Made by a program: the position numbers and the translations under genes. A model generated the notes under the pieces. It had not been told where the DNA came from. It did no database searches and saw nothing but the letters and a program-made list of their open reading frames with translations. A DNA stretch of 64,000 nt from Isoperla grammatica (Eukaryota > Arthropoda > Insecta > Plecoptera > Perlodidae). Location of the stretch: NCBI GenBank assembly GCA_945910005.1, contig OX246743.1, positions 12,258,587-12,322,586 on the forward strand, written 5' to 3'. Each line of letters starts with the position of its first letter. Positions within the stretch are counted from its first letter, which is position 1. Of this stretch, positions 25,728-39,071 are shown piece after piece.

Positions 25728-27897
25728 AAAACGCCTAACAATCTCCCCAATGTGGCTCTCGTCACACCGTCATACTTGCGGCCCTCTTTGCAATCAAAAC
25801 GCCTAACAAACTCCCCAATGTGGCTCTCATCACTTTACCATACTCGCGGCCCTCTTTGCCATCCAAGCGCCTAACAATCTCCCCAATGTGGCTCTCGTCA
25901 CTCGGTCATACTTGCGGCCCTCTTTGCAATCCAAGCGCCTTACAATCTCCCCAATGTGGCTCTCGTCACACCGCCATACTTGCGGCCCTCTTTGCAATCC
26001 AAGCGCTTTACAATCTCCCCAGTGTTGCTCTCGTCATTTCGTTAGACTTGCGGCCCTCTTTGCAATCCAAGCACCTAACAATCTCCCCAATGTGGCTCTC
26101 GTCACACCGTCATACTTGCGGCCCTCTTTGCAATCCAAGAGCCTCACAATCTCCCCAAGGTGGCCCTTTCACTCCGTCACTCTTGCGGCCCTCTTTGCAA
26201 TCCAAGCGCCTTACAATCTCCCCAATGTGGCTCTCGTCACACCGCCATACTCGCGGCCCTCTTTGCAATCAGAGCGCCTAACAATCGCCTTACAATCTCC
26301 CCAATGTGGCTCTCGGCACTCCACCATACTTGCGGCCCCCTTTGCAATCCAAGCTCCTTACAATCTCCCCAATATGGCTCTCGTCACTCCACCATACGTG
26401 CGGCACTCTTTGCAATCAAGACGCCTAACAATCTCCCCAATGTGGCTCTCGGCACTCCACCATACTTGCGGCCCTCTTTGCAATCCAAGTGCCTAACATC
26501 TCCCCAATGTGGCTCTCGCCACTCCGCCATACTTGCGGCCCTCTTTGCAATCCAAGCGCCTTACAATCTCCCCAATATGGCTCTCGGTACTCCACCATAC
26601 TTGCGGCCCTCTTTGCAATCAAAACGCCTAACAATCTCCCCAATGTGGCTCTCGGCACTCCACCATACTTGCGGCCCTCTTTGCAATCCAAGTGCCTAAC
26701 ATCTCCCCAATGTGGCTCTCGCCACTCCGCCATACTCGCGGCCCTCTTTTGCAATCCAAGCGCCTAACAATCTCCCCAATGTGTCTATATTCACTCCACA
26801 ATACTTGCGGCCCTCTTTGCAATCAGAGCGCCTAATTATCTCCCCAGTGGGGCTCTCACCACTCCGGCATACTTGCGGCCCTCTTTTCAATCCAAGCGTC
26901 TAACAATCTCCCCAGTGTTGCTCTCGCCACTCCGTCATGCTTGCGGCCCTCTTTGCAATCCAAGCGCCTAACAATCTCCCCAATGTGGCTCTCGTCACTC
27001 CACCATACCTGCGGCCCTCTTTGCAATCCAAGCGCCTTACAAACTCCCCAATGGGGCTCTCGTCACTCCGTCATACTTGCGGCCCTCTTTGCAATCCAAG
27101 CGCCTAACAATCTCCCCAATGTGGCTCTCACCACTCCACCGTACTTGCGGCCCTCTTTGCAATCCAAGTGCCTAACATCTCCCTAATGTGGCTCTCGCCA
27201 CTTCGCCATACTTGCGGCCCTCTTTGCAATCCAAGCGCCTAACAATCTCCCTAGTGGGGCTCTCACCACTCCGTCATACTTGCGGCCCTCTTTTCAATCC
27301 AAGCGTCTAACAATCTCCCCAGTGTTGCTCTCGCCACTCCGTCATACTTGCGGCCCTCTTTGTAATCCAAGCGCCTAACAATCTCCCCAATGTGGCTCTC
27401 GTCACTCCACCATACCTGCGGCCCTCTTTGCAATCCAAGCGCCTTACAAACTCCCCAATGAGGCTCTCGTCACTCCGTCATACTTGCGGCCCTCTTTACA
27501 ATCCAAGCGCCTTACAAACTCCCCAATGTGGCTCTCGTCACTCCGTCACACCTGCGGCCCTCATTGCAATCCAAGCGCCTAACAATCTCTTTAATGTGGC
27601 TCTCGTCACTCCGTCATACTTGCGGCCCTCTTTGCAATCCAAGCGCCTTGCAATCTCCCCAATGTGGCTCTCGTCACTCCGTCATACTTGCGGCCCTCTT
27701 TGCAATCCAAGCGCCTTGCCATCTCCCCAATGTGGCTCTCGTCACACCGCCATACTTGCGGCCCTCTTTGCAATCAAAACGCCTAACAATCTCCCCGATG
27801 TGGGCTCTCGTTACTCCGCCATTCTTGCGGCCCTCTTTGCAATCCAAGCGCCTTACAATCTCCCCAATGTGGCTCTCGTCACACCTTCATACTTGCG
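25728..27897 (+). repeat. 68-bp satellite array A12
   Basis: 2,170 bp, about 32 monomers. Near-copy of most of A11. Small private changes (for example AATGAGGCTCTCG near 27459) show the copies have begun to drift. Confidence 0.92.
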
Positions 27898-28567
27898 ATC
27901 AGATCATATTCTTGGATATTTTTTAAATCCAATGAAAGCCTCTTTTTGGAAATCTATCTATATTTGGAGTTACAATTACACTAAGAATGAATAGAGATAC
28001 AATGAGATTCAAACCTGCATACATTGAGAGCAGTGTGTTATTTACCAGTGTAAGCGAGGCAATTTCCATCGGCTGGCACGGCGTACGCAGTAACGTCGTA
28101 GCATCGAATACTTGAGGTCTGGGGTTCAAAACCCATTACCCCCAATTTTTTTTTTCCACCTATTTCACACATTTATATCATTTATATCTCAATTTGCGGC
28201 GGTTTTATTATCAGATCGTATTCTCATGGATATTTTTTAAATCCAATGAAACCTTCTGTTCGTAAATCCATTTATGTTTCGTTACATGCATACATTGAGA
28301 GCCGTGTGTTATCTATACCAGTCTAAGCGATCCAACTTCCATCGTGAGGCATGGCGTACGCGGTAGCGTCGTGGACTAGTGTTTTAGAGGTCCGGGGTTC
28401 AAGACCCGTTACCACCACGATTTTTTTCTTCCATATTCAGAGCAGCAAAGTTGAGAAGGGTTTACTAAGGGGAAATTATTTTTTCAAGCGCTCGTAGCTA
28501 AAAAACGTGTGGTTCAAATTTGTTTCTGTATTTTTTTTATTTTTTTTGCGTTAATAATCTTGACAAT
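27898..28567 (+). repeat. Linker L13
   Basis: Complete. T1 28072-28144. T2 28345-28417 has the GGTTCAAGACC form of the B box. The right end reads GACAATTAAACG. Confidence 0.88.
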
Positions 28568-31327
28568 TAAACGCCTAACAATCTCCCCAATGTGGCTCTC
28601 GTCACACCGTCATACTTGCGGCCCTCTTTGCAATCAAAACGCCTAACAATCTCCCCAATGTGGCTCTCGTCACACCTTCATACTTGCGGCCCTCTTTTTA
28701 ATCCAAGCGCCTAACAATCTCCCCGATGTGGCTCTCGTCACTCCGCCATACTTGCGGCCCTCTTTGCAATCCAAGCGCCTAACAATCTCGCCACTTCGCC
28801 ATTCTTGCGGCCCTCTTTTTAATCCAAGCGTCTAACAATCTCCCCGATGTGGCTCTCGTCACGCCGCCATACTTGCGGCCCTCTTTGCAATCAAAACGCC
28901 TAACAATCTCCCCAATGTGGCTCTCGGCACTCCACCATACTTGCGGCCCTCTTAACAATCCAAGTGCCTTAAATCTCCCTAATGTGGCTCTCGCCACTCC
29001 GCCATACTTGCGGCCCTCTTTTGCAATCCAAGCGCCTAACAATCTCCCCAATGTTTCTCTCGTCACTTCACCATACTTGCGGCCCTCTTTGCAATCAGAG
29101 CGCCTCATTATCTCCCCGATGCGGCTCTCGCCACTCCGTCATACTTGCGGCCCTCTTTGCAATTTAAGCGCCTAACAATCTCCCCAATGTGGCTCTCGTC
29201 ACTCCACCATACTTGCGGCCCTCTTTGCAATCCAAGCGCCTTACAAACTCCCCAATGTGGATCTCGTCACTCCGTCATACTTGCGGCCCTATTTGCAATC
29301 AAAACGCCTAACAATCTCCCCAATGTGGCTCTCGTCACACCGTCATTCTTGCGGCCCTCTTTGCAATCCAAGCGCCTAACAATCTCCCCAATGTGGCTCT
29401 CGTCACACCGTCATTCTTGCGGCCCTCTTTGCAATCCAAGCGCCTAACAATCTCCCCAATGTGGCTCTCGTCACACCGTTAAACTTGCGGCCCTATTTGC
29501 AATCCAAGCGCCTAACAATCTCCCCAATGTGGCTCTCGTCACTCCACCATACTTGCGGCCCTCTTTGCAATCGAAGTGCCTCATTTCTCTCTTTTGTGGC
29601 TCTCGCCACTCCGCTATACTTGCGGCCCTCTTTGCAAAGCAAGCGCCTAACAATCTCCCTAATGTGGCTCTCGCCACTCCGTCATACTTGCGGCCCTCTT
29701 TGCAATCCAAGCGCCTAACAATCTCCCCAATGTGGCTCTCGTCACTCCACTATACTTGCGGCCCTCTTTGCAATCCAAGCGCCTTACAAACTCCCCAATG
29801 TGGCTCTCGTCACTCCGTCATACTTGCGGCCCTCTTTGCAATCCAAGCGCCTAGCAAACTCCCCAATGTGGCTCTCGTCACTCCGTCATACTTGCGGCCC
29901 TCTTTGCAATCAAAACGCATAGCATCTCCCCAATGTGGCTCTCGGCACTCCGTCATACTTGCGGCCCTCTTTGTAATCCAAGCGCCTAACAATCTCGCCA
30001 CTTTGCCATTCTTGCGGCCCTCTTTTTAATCCAAGCGTCTAACAAGCTCCCCAATGTGGCTCTCGTCACTCCACCATACCTGCGGCCCTCTTTGCAATCC
30101 AAGTGCCTAACATCTCCCTAATGTGGCTCTCGACACTCCGCCATACTTGCGGCCCTCTTTGCGATCCAAGCGCCTAACAATCTCCCCAATGTGGCTCCCG
30201 TCACTCGGTCATACTTGCGGCCCTCTTTGCAATCCAAGCGCCTTACAATCTCTCCAATGTGGCTCTCGTCACTCCGCCATACTTGCGGCCCTCTTTGCAA
30301 TCCAAGCGCCTTACAATCTCTCCAATGTGGCTCTCGTCACACCGCCATACTTGCGGCCCTCTTTGCAATCAGAGCGCCTAACAATCGCCTTACAATCTCC
30401 CCAATGTGGCACTTTCACTCCGTCACTCTTGCGGCCCTCTTTGCAATCCAAGCGCCTAACAATCTCTCCAATGTGGCTCTCGTCACACCGCCATACTTGC
30501 GGCCCTCTTTGCAATCAGAGCGCCTAACAATCGCCTTACAATCTCCCCAATGTGGCACTTTCACTCCGTCACTCTTGCGGCCCTCTTTGCAATCCAAGCG
30601 CCTTACAATCTCTCCAATGTGCCTCTCGTCACTCCGTCATACTTGCGGCCCTTTTTGCAATCCAAGCGCCTTACAATCCCCCAAATGTGGCTCTCGTCAC
30701 ACCGCCATACTCGCGGCCCTCTTTGCAATCCAAGCACCTAACAATCTCCCTAATGTGAATCTCGCCACTCCGTCATACTTGCGGCCCTCTTTGCAATCCA
30801 AGCGCCTAACAATCTCCGCAATGTGGCTCTCGTCACTCTACCATACTTGCGGCCCTCTATGCAATCAAAACGCCTAACAATCCCCCCAATGTGGCTCTCG
30901 TCACACCGTCATACTTGCGGCCCTCTTTGCAATCCAAGCGCCTTACAATCTCCCCAATGTGGCTCTCGTCACTCGGTCATACTTGCGGCCCTCTTTGAAA
31001 TCCAAGCGCCTTACAATCTCCCTATTGTGGCTCTCGTCACACCGCCATACTTGCGGCCCTCTTTGCAATCCAAGCGCCTTACAATCTCCCCAATGTGGCT
31101 CTCGTCACACCGCCATACTTGCGGCCCTCTTTGCAATCCAAGCGCCTTACAATCTCCCCAATGTGGCTCTCGTCACACCGCCATACTTGCGGCCCTCTTT
31201 GCAATCCGAGCGCCTAACAATCTCTCCAATGTGGCTCTCGTCACTCCACCATACTTGCGGCCCTCTTTGCAATCAAAACGCCTAACAATCTCCCCAATGT
31301 GGCTCTCGTCACACCTTCATACTTGCG
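28568..31327 (+). repeat. 68-bp satellite array A13 (carries the empty site of the LTR element)
   Basis: 2,760 bp, about 41 monomers. 28849-29718 matches 35914-36783 left of the retrotransposon (offset 7,065), and sequence after 29720 matches the right flank of the retrotransposon from 45366 (offset about 15,646). The uninterrupted target AATC is 29720-29723. Confidence 0.92.
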
Positions 31328-31993
31328 ATCAGATCATATTCTTGGATATTTTTTAAATCCAATGAAAGCCTCTTTTTGGAAATCTATCTTTGGAGTTACA
31401 ATTACACTAAGAATGAATAGAGATACAATGAGATTCATACCTGCATACATTGAGAGCAGTGTGTTATTTACCAGTGTAAACGAGGCAATTTCTATCGGCT
31501 GGCACGGCGTACGCAGTAACGTCGTAGCTTCGAATACTTGAGGTCTGGGGTTCAAAACACATTACCCCCAATTTTTTTTTTCCACCTATTTCACACATTT
31601 ATATCATTTATATCTCAATTTGCGGCGGTTTTATTATCAGATCGTATTCTCATGGATATTTTTTAAATCCAATGAAACCTTCTGTTCGTAAATCCATATA
31701 TGTTTCGTTACATGCATTAATTGAGAGCCGTGTGTTATCTATACCAGTCTAAGCGATCCAACTTTCATCGTGAGGCATGGCGTACGCGGTAGCGTCGTGG
31801 ACTAGTGTTTTAGAGGTCCGGGGTTCGAGACCCGTTACCACCACGATTTTTTTCTTCCATATTCAGAGCAGCAAAGTTGAGAAGGGTTTACTTAGGGGAA
31901 ATTATTTTTTCAAGCGCTCGTAGCTAAAAAACGTGTGGTTCAAATTTGTTTCTGTATTTTTTTTATTTTTTTTGCGTTAATTATCTTGACAAT
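31328..31993 (+). repeat. Linker L14
   Basis: Complete, with the same 4-bp deletion as L11. T1 31498-31570 (followed by ACACATTACC rather than ACCCATTACC), T2 31771-31843. GCATTAATTGAGAG type. Confidence 0.88.
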
Positions 31994-34841
31994 AAAACGC
32001 CTAACAATCTCCCCAATGTGGCTCTCGTCACACCGTCATACTTGCGGCCCTCTTTGCAATCAAAACGCCTTACAATCTCCCCGATGTGGCTCTCTTCACT
32101 CCGCCATACTTGCGGCCCTCTTTGCAATCAAAACGCCTAACAATCTCCCCAATGTGGCTCTCGGCACTCCATCATACTTGCGGCCCTCTTTGCAATCCAA
32201 GTGCCTAACATCTCCCCAATGTGGCTCTCGGCACTCCCCCATACTTGCGGCCCTCTTTGCAATCCAAGTGCCTAACATCTCCCCAATGTGGCTCTCGCCA
32301 CTCCGTCATTCTTGCGGCCCTCTTTGCAATCCAAGCGCCTTACAAACTCCCCAATGTGGCTCTCGTCACTCCGTCATACTTGCGGCATTCTTTGCAATCC
32401 AAGCGCCACACAAACTCCCCAATGTGGCTCTCGTCACCCCGTCATACTTGCGGCCCTCTTTGCAATCCAAGCGCCTAACAATCTCCCCAATGTGGCTCTC
32501 ATCACTTTACCATACTCGCGGCCCTCTTTGCCATCCAAGCGCCTAACAATCTCCCCAATGTGGCTCTCGACACTTTGTCATACTTGCGGCCCTCTTTGCA
32601 ATCCAAGCGCCTTACAATCTCCCCAATGTGGCTCTCGTCACACCGCCATACTTGCGGCCCTCTTTGCAATCCAAGCGCTTTACAATCTCCCCAGTGTTGC
32701 TCTCGTCATTTCGTTAGACTTGCGGCCCTCTTTGCAATCCAAGCACCTAACAATCTCCCCAATGTGGCTCTCGTCACACCGTCATACTTGAGGCCCTCTT
32801 TGCAATCCAAGAGCCTCACAATCTCCCCAAGGTGGCCCTTTCACTCCGTCACTCTTGCGGCCCTCTTTGCAATCCAAGCGCCTTACAATCTCCCCAATGT
32901 GGCTCTCGTCACACCGCCATACTCGCGGCCCTCTTTGCAATCAGAGCGCCTAACAATCGCCTTTCAATCTCCCCAATGTGGCTCTCGGCACTCCACCATA
33001 CTTGCGGCCCCCTTTGCAATCCAAGCGCCTTACAATCTCCCCAATATGGCTCTCGTCACTCCACCATACGTGCGGCACTCTTTGCAATCAAGACGCCTAA
33101 CAATCTCCCCAATGTGGCTCTCGGCACTCCACCATACTTGCGGCCCTCTTTGCAATCCAAGTGCCTAACATCTCCCCAATGTGGCTCTCGCCACTCCGCC
33201 ATACTTGCGGCCCTCTTTGCAATCCAAGCGCCTTACAATCTCCCCAATATGGCTCTCGGTACTCCACCATACTTGCGGCCCTCTTTGCAATCAAAACGCC
33301 TAACAATCTCCCCAATGTGGCTCTCGGCACTCCACCATACTTGCGGCCCTCTTTGCAATCCAAGTGCCTAACATCTCCCCAATGTGGCTCTCGCCACTCC
33401 GTCATTCTTGCGGCCCTCTTTGCAATCCAAGCGCCTTACAAACTCCCCAATGTGGCTCTCGTCACTCCGTCATACTTGCGGCATTCTTTGCAATCCAAGC
33501 GCCACACAAACTCCCCAATGTGGCTCTCGTCACCCCGTCATACTTGCGGCCCTCTTTTGCAATCCAAGCGCCTAACAATCTCCCCAATGTGTCTATATTC
33601 ACTCCACAATACTTGCGGCCCTCTTTGCAATCAGAGCGCCTAATTATCTCCCCGATGCGGCTCTCGCCACTCCGTCAAACTTGCGGCCCTCTTTGCAATC
33701 AAAGCGCCTAACAATCTCCCCAGTGGGGCTCTCACCACTCCGGCATACTTGCGGCCCTCTTTTCAATCCAAGCGTCTAACAATCTCCCCAGTGTTGCTCT
33801 CGCCACTCCATCATGCTTGCGGCCCTCTTTGCAATCCAAGCGCCTAACAATCTCCCCAATGTGGCTCTCGTCACTCCACCATACCTGCGGCCCTCTTTGC
33901 AATCCAAGCGCCTTACAAACTCCCCAATGTGGCTCTCGTCACTCCGTCATACTTGCGGCCCTCTTTGCAATCCAAGCGCCTTACAAACTCCCCAATGTGG
34001 CTCTCGTCACTCCGTCATACTGGCGGCCCTCTTTGCAATCCAAGCGCCTAACAATCTCCCCAATGTGGCTCTCACCACTCCACCGTACTTGCGGCCCTCT
34101 TTGCAATCCAAGTGCCTCACATCTCCCTAATGTGGCTCTCGCCACTTCGCCATACTTGCGGCCCTCTTTGCAATCCAAGCGCCTAACAATCTCCCTAGTG
34201 GGGCTCTCACCACTCCGTCATACTTGCGGCCCTCTTTTCAATCCAAGCGTCTAACAATCTCCCCAGTGTTGCTCTCGCCACTCCGTCATACTTGCGGCCC
34301 TCTTTGTAATCCAAGCGCCTAACAATCTCCCCAATGTGGCTCTCGTCACTCCACCATACCTGCGGCCCTCTTTGCAATCCAAGCGCCTTACAAACTCCCC
34401 AATGTGGCTCTCGTCACTCCGTCATACTTGCGGCCCTCTTTGCAATCCAAGCGCCTTACAAACTCCCCAATGTGGCTCTCGTCACTCCGTCACACCTGCG
34501 GCCCTCTTTGCAATCCAAGCGCCTAACAATCTCTTTAATGTGGCTCTCGTCACTCCGTCATACTTGCGGCCCTCTTTGCAATCCAAGCGCCTTGCCATCT
34601 CCCCAATGTGGCTCTCGTCACTCCGTCATACTTGCGGCCCTCTTTGCAATCCAAGCGCCTTGCCATCTCCCCAATGTGGCTCTCGTCACACCGCCATACT
34701 TGCGGCCCTCTTTGCAATCAAAACGCCTAAGAATCTCCCCGATGTGGGCTCTCGTTACTCCGCCATTCTTGCGGCCCTCTTTGCAATCCAAGCGCCTTAC
34801 AATCTCCCCAATGTGGCTCTCGTCACACCTTCATACTTGCG
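31994..34841 (+). repeat. 68-bp satellite array A14
   Basis: 2,848 bp, about 42 monomers. A cluster of rare variants at 32270-32480 (CGGCATTCTTTGC, GCGCCACACAAAC) occurs again at 33370-33550, an internal duplication of about 1.1 kb. Confidence 0.92.
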
Positions 34842-35511
34842 ATCAGATCATATTCTTGGATATTTTTTAAATCCAATGAAAGCCTCTTTTTGGAAATCTA
34901 TCTATATTTGGAGTTACAATTACACTAAGAATGAATAGAGATACAATGAGATTCATACCTGCATACATTGAGAGCAGTGTGTTATTTACCAGTGTAAGCG
35001 AGGCAATTCCTATCGGCTGGCACGGCGTACGCAGTAACGTCGTAGCATCGAATACTTGAGGTCTGGGGTTCAAAACCCATTACCCCCAATTTTTTTTTTC
35101 CACCTATTTCACACATTTATATCATTTATATCTCATTTTGCGGCGGTTTTATTATCAGATCGTATTCTCATGGATATTTTTTAAATCCAATGAAACCTTC
35201 TGTTCGTAAATCCATATATGTTTCGTTACATGCATACATTGAGAGCCGTGTGTTATCTATACCAGTCTAAGCGATCCAACTTCCATCTTGAGGTATGGCG
35301 TACGCGGTAGCGTCGTGGACTAGTGTTTTAGAGGTCCGGGGTTCGAGACCCGTTACCACCACGATTTTTTTCTTCCATATTCAGAGCAGCAAAGTTGAGA
35401 AGGGTTAACTAAGGGGAAATTATTATTTCAAGCGCTCGTAGCTAAAAAACGTGTGGTTCAAATTTGTTTCTGTATTTTTTTTATTTTTTTTGCGTTAATA
35501 ATCTTGACAAT
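34842..35511 (+). repeat. Linker L15
   Basis: Complete. T1 35016-35088, T2 35289-35361. Shares the ATCTTGAGGTATGGCG and ATTATTATTTCAAG variants with L12. Confidence 0.88.
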
Positions 35512-36788
35512 AAAACGCCTAACAATCTCCCCAATGTGGCTCTCGTCACACCGTCATACTTGCGGCCCTCTTTGCAATCAAAACGCCTAACAATCTCCCC
35601 AATGTGGCTCTCGTCACACCTTCATTCTTGCGGCCCTCTTTTTAATCCAAGCGCCTAACAATCTCCCCGATGTGGCTCTCGTCACTCCGCCATACTTGCG
35701 GCCCTCTTTGCAATCCAAGCGCCTAACAATCTCGCCACTTCGCCATTCTTGCGGCCCTCTTTTTAATCCAAGCGTCTAACAATCTCCCCGATGTGGCTCT
35801 CGTCACTCCGCCATACTTGCGGCCCTCTTTGCAATCCAAGCGCCTAACAATCTCGCCACTTCGCCATTCTTGCGGCCCTCTTTTTAATCCAAACGTCTAA
35901 CAATCTCCCCAATGTGGCTCTCGTCACTCCACCATACTTGCGGCCCTCTTTGCAATCAAAACGCCTAACAATCTCCCCAATGTGGCTCTCGGCACTCCAC
36001 CATACTTGCGGCCCTCTTAACAATCCAAGTGCCTTAAATCTCCCCAATGTGGCTCTCGCCACTCCGCCATACTTGCGGCCCTCTTTTGCAATCCAAGCGC
36101 CTAACAATCTCCCCAATGTTTCTCTCGTCACTTCACCATACTTGCGGCCCTCTTTGCAATCAGAGCGCCTCATTATCTCCCCGATGCGGCTCTCGCCACT
36201 CCCTCATACTTGCGGCCCTCTTTGCAATTTAAGCGCCTAACAATCTCCCCAATGTGGCTCTCGTCACTCCACCATACTTGCGGCCCTCTTTGCAATCCAA
36301 GCGCCTTACAAACTCCCCAATGTGGATCTCGTCACTCCGTTATACTTGCGGCCCTATTTGCAATCAAAACGCCTAACAATCTCCCCAATGTGGCTCTCGT
36401 CACACCGTCATTCTTGCGGCTTTCTTTGCAATTCAAGCGCCTAACAATCTCCCCAATGTGGCTCTCGTCACACCGTCATTCTTGCGGCCCTCTTTGCAAT
36501 CCAAGCGCCTAACAATCTCCCCAATGTGGCTCTCGTCACACCGTTAAACTTGCGGCCCTATTTGCAATCCAAGCGCCTAATAATCTCCCCAATGTGGCTC
36601 TCGTCACTCCACCATACTTGCGGCCCTTTTTGCAATCGAAGTGCCTCATTTCTCCCTTTTGTGGCTCTCGCCACTCCGCCATACTTGCGGCCCTCTTTGC
36701 AATCCAAGCGCCTAACAATCTCCCTAATGTGGCTCTCGCCACTCCGTCATACTTGCGGCCCTCTTTGCAATCCAAGCGCCTAACAATC
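35512..36788 (+). repeat. 68-bp satellite array A15, left part
   Basis: 1,277 bp, about 19 monomers. The GATGTGG monomer plus 53-bp short monomer pair of the leader is present twice in a row here (about 35660-35900), against once in A13. The array is interrupted in the middle of a CCTAACAATC motif by the LTR retrotransposon. Confidence 0.92.
36785..36788 (+). repeat. Target-site duplication, left copy (AATC)
   Basis: AATC precedes the first TG of the 5' LTR, and the same four bases follow the last CA of the 3' LTR. Paralogous arrays without the insertion have it once. Confidence 0.9.
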
Positions 36789-38799
36789 TGTGACGGCTGG
36801 GAATCCACTGGGCTGGCCCCTAGTGATATTCCGGTCGTCTCACATGTTCTGAAGGCTGGCCAGAGCCAACGGGACCCCTCTCCATAGCGTCGGATGATCG
36901 AGTGTTTTGAACGTCCCGCACGGCGTTTGAAATCCCGCGCATTCCACCGCCGGTGAGAGCCTAACGCAGCCGAGCAAGTTCCAAGTGTCGCCGCGCAGCA
37001 CTAGTTTCGTTCGACTCTATCGCACGACGATAGCTGGACAGACGTGACAGCAGGAAGGTTATAGTTGGTCTGTTTCGTTAGAGAAGTCCTGAGAGAACTT
37101 TGTGTTTCGGAGCTACATTTTGCTCGAGCATGTAAGCTACCAGAGGCGTTCTACGTGCAGCATGGTTTAATAACCTGTATTTCGTAAATCCATTCAGTGG
37201 ATTTTTCCGGAGGGTCTAGCCTACATTTTCCGGCAGAGCGAAGTTTTCCCGATGGGCGAGCGTGCGACGCAGCGGACCTCTAGGCTAGCAGCATCCGATC
37301 CGAGGCGACTGTCAGTCTAGCCTAGGCCTAATCTAGGAAGCTCCTCGGCGAGGTGGATTTTCACGGACAACCACGTGGGAATTTCCGTCGTAGACTTCCC
37401 CAGCCAGGTTCTGTCCACGAGAACCCCGATATGTCGGTACTGTAATTGAGCCACTAGAGGCAGGGCCTCGCTGACCATTTAGATACCCGAATTCGAAATC
37501 ACTAATCACCCATGTGCATAAAGCCTGGTCAACTTTTATCCAGCATGTGGAGGAACTTTAACTTTACTATTCAGTCATACCATATGTAGACTTACGTGTC
37601 TGGCGTGAAGCCTACATGCTTACATTTCAGTTAGGCCATATGCTAACCTAGTGAACCAGTGTACAAGCCTACCAAGGTAGAGCGTTATTCATTATCCTGT
37701 AACTAGAAGCCGGTGCAGGGGGAAAATCCCCTAGGCTAAGTGTATAGTAACCTTGTATAACCCTGTTAATGTAATTATAATTTAAGCCGTTAAGGTCTGT
37801 ACGATCAAAGCATCCGGGTCTGATACCCACACGCTTGTAGTGGATTTAAGCCTGACGTACAGACTAGCATTCAGCGTTTAACTAGTAATAATTCTCATGC
37901 ATCTTAACAACCAGTGTAAGGTGATCACCATTTTGTGTTTAAATTTAAGTCTGTATCATAACCCATGTTTAGTTGTAGCGTAACCTTAGTAACTTGTTAG
38001 TCTTAAGATAGCAATAGTCACGGCCGGTAGAGCCGATGGATTTGCTGGCAACTTGTCTTGCTAGGTAGGCACGTAGCCTCTTCTGTATGTACTAACTAAC
38101 GTACCGTAGTAGCTTTGAACCTCAACCTATTCCGTGGCGAATGTGAGGGCGAGAAGTTACTGACGGGTACTTAGAATCTCAAAGTGTCCGTGGCCGACCG
38201 AGATAGGGAATTACATGACGTAGGGTTAGTCGCTTTGAGTCTCCCAGTGCCCATGAAGGCCCGAGCTTAAAAGCTTTAACCTACAGTTACATTGTAAGGC
38301 CTACCGATTATTCCATATTTTTCTACCTTACTATTATTAAGTATTTGTGTATTGTCACAATAGGCTCAAGAGGAGCGAACGTGTAAACTAAATGTACCGT
38401 ACGCCCATCAAGGGTAGCGTATTTAACTAAACAAGTATTTTCTATTTTTCTTATATTGTATTTTTGTCAATGAACCATTTGTGTTGTTTTCTCATGTTTA
38501 TCGACTGAAGTCTCTCAAGCTGTGTCTTGTCCACCATTGTCCATTTGTCGTCAGACGTTCTCTCTCATAATAAATTTCTATCTTTGCTCTCTCATGAACT
38601 GGGGTTATTTTTCAACGTAGAATTTCTTCGTTCCTTCTACAATATCCCCTACAGGTCATCTACTCGAAACGAAGTGGCGCCCACCATCTGAAGACGAGCC
38701 GCAACTTAGCCCACCCCCCATCTCCACTGAGTCGGTCCGGCCCGGTAAGTGCGTCAGGCCTGCCGAGTGGTGGTCACTTGCTTATTTTGGCACGTCACA
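36789..38799 (+). repeat. 5' LTR (2,011 bp)
   Basis: Starts TGTGACGG and ends CGTCACA. Direct repeat of 43353-45365, with about seven substitutions and two indels (1 bp and 3 bp). It has no long reading frame. It contains AATAAA at 38569-38574 as a likely poly(A) signal, a consensus splice donor GTAAGT at 38745-38750, and a second PBS-like motif TGGCGCCCACC at 38675-38685. I could not place a TATA box with confidence. Confidence 0.95.
38569..38574 (+). promoter_or_regulatory. LTR polyadenylation signal AATAAA (5' LTR copy)
   Basis: Hexamer within CTCATAATAAATTTC, 225 bp before the LTR end. The equivalent in the 3' LTR is 45135-45140, the copy expected to end the element's RNA. Confidence 0.55.
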
Positions 38800-39071
38800 T
38801 TAATTGGCGCAACCAACGTGGGGCCTATCAGAAACTTGGGGCTTGCATTTCAGGTGCTACCCAACGTTCAAACGGAGGTTGTTGCTTTTCTTCAGAGCAT
38901 CTTACATAGTATCTACATCTTTTTTCCCTGGTCAATGGTTGCTTGAACTTTTTGTTGGTTTAGTCGATTCACATTGGTCGAGCTTAGGGTTCGGTTTGTC
39001 AAATTGTTTTCTTAGCAGGAAATTTGGTCGATTCATCGCTACATATTGTCGACTTCTTGTAGGTTCTTAAG
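38800..39071 (+). other. Internal leader between 5' LTR and gag, with PBS-like site
   Basis: The primer-binding-site candidate TGGCGCAACCAACGTGG begins at 38805, five bases after the LTR, and resembles the TGGCGC...ACGTGGGG sites of many Gypsy elements. The tRNA used cannot be settled by eye. The rest is untranslated. TTTTCTTAGCAG ending at 39018 is a good splice acceptor. Confidence 0.7.
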
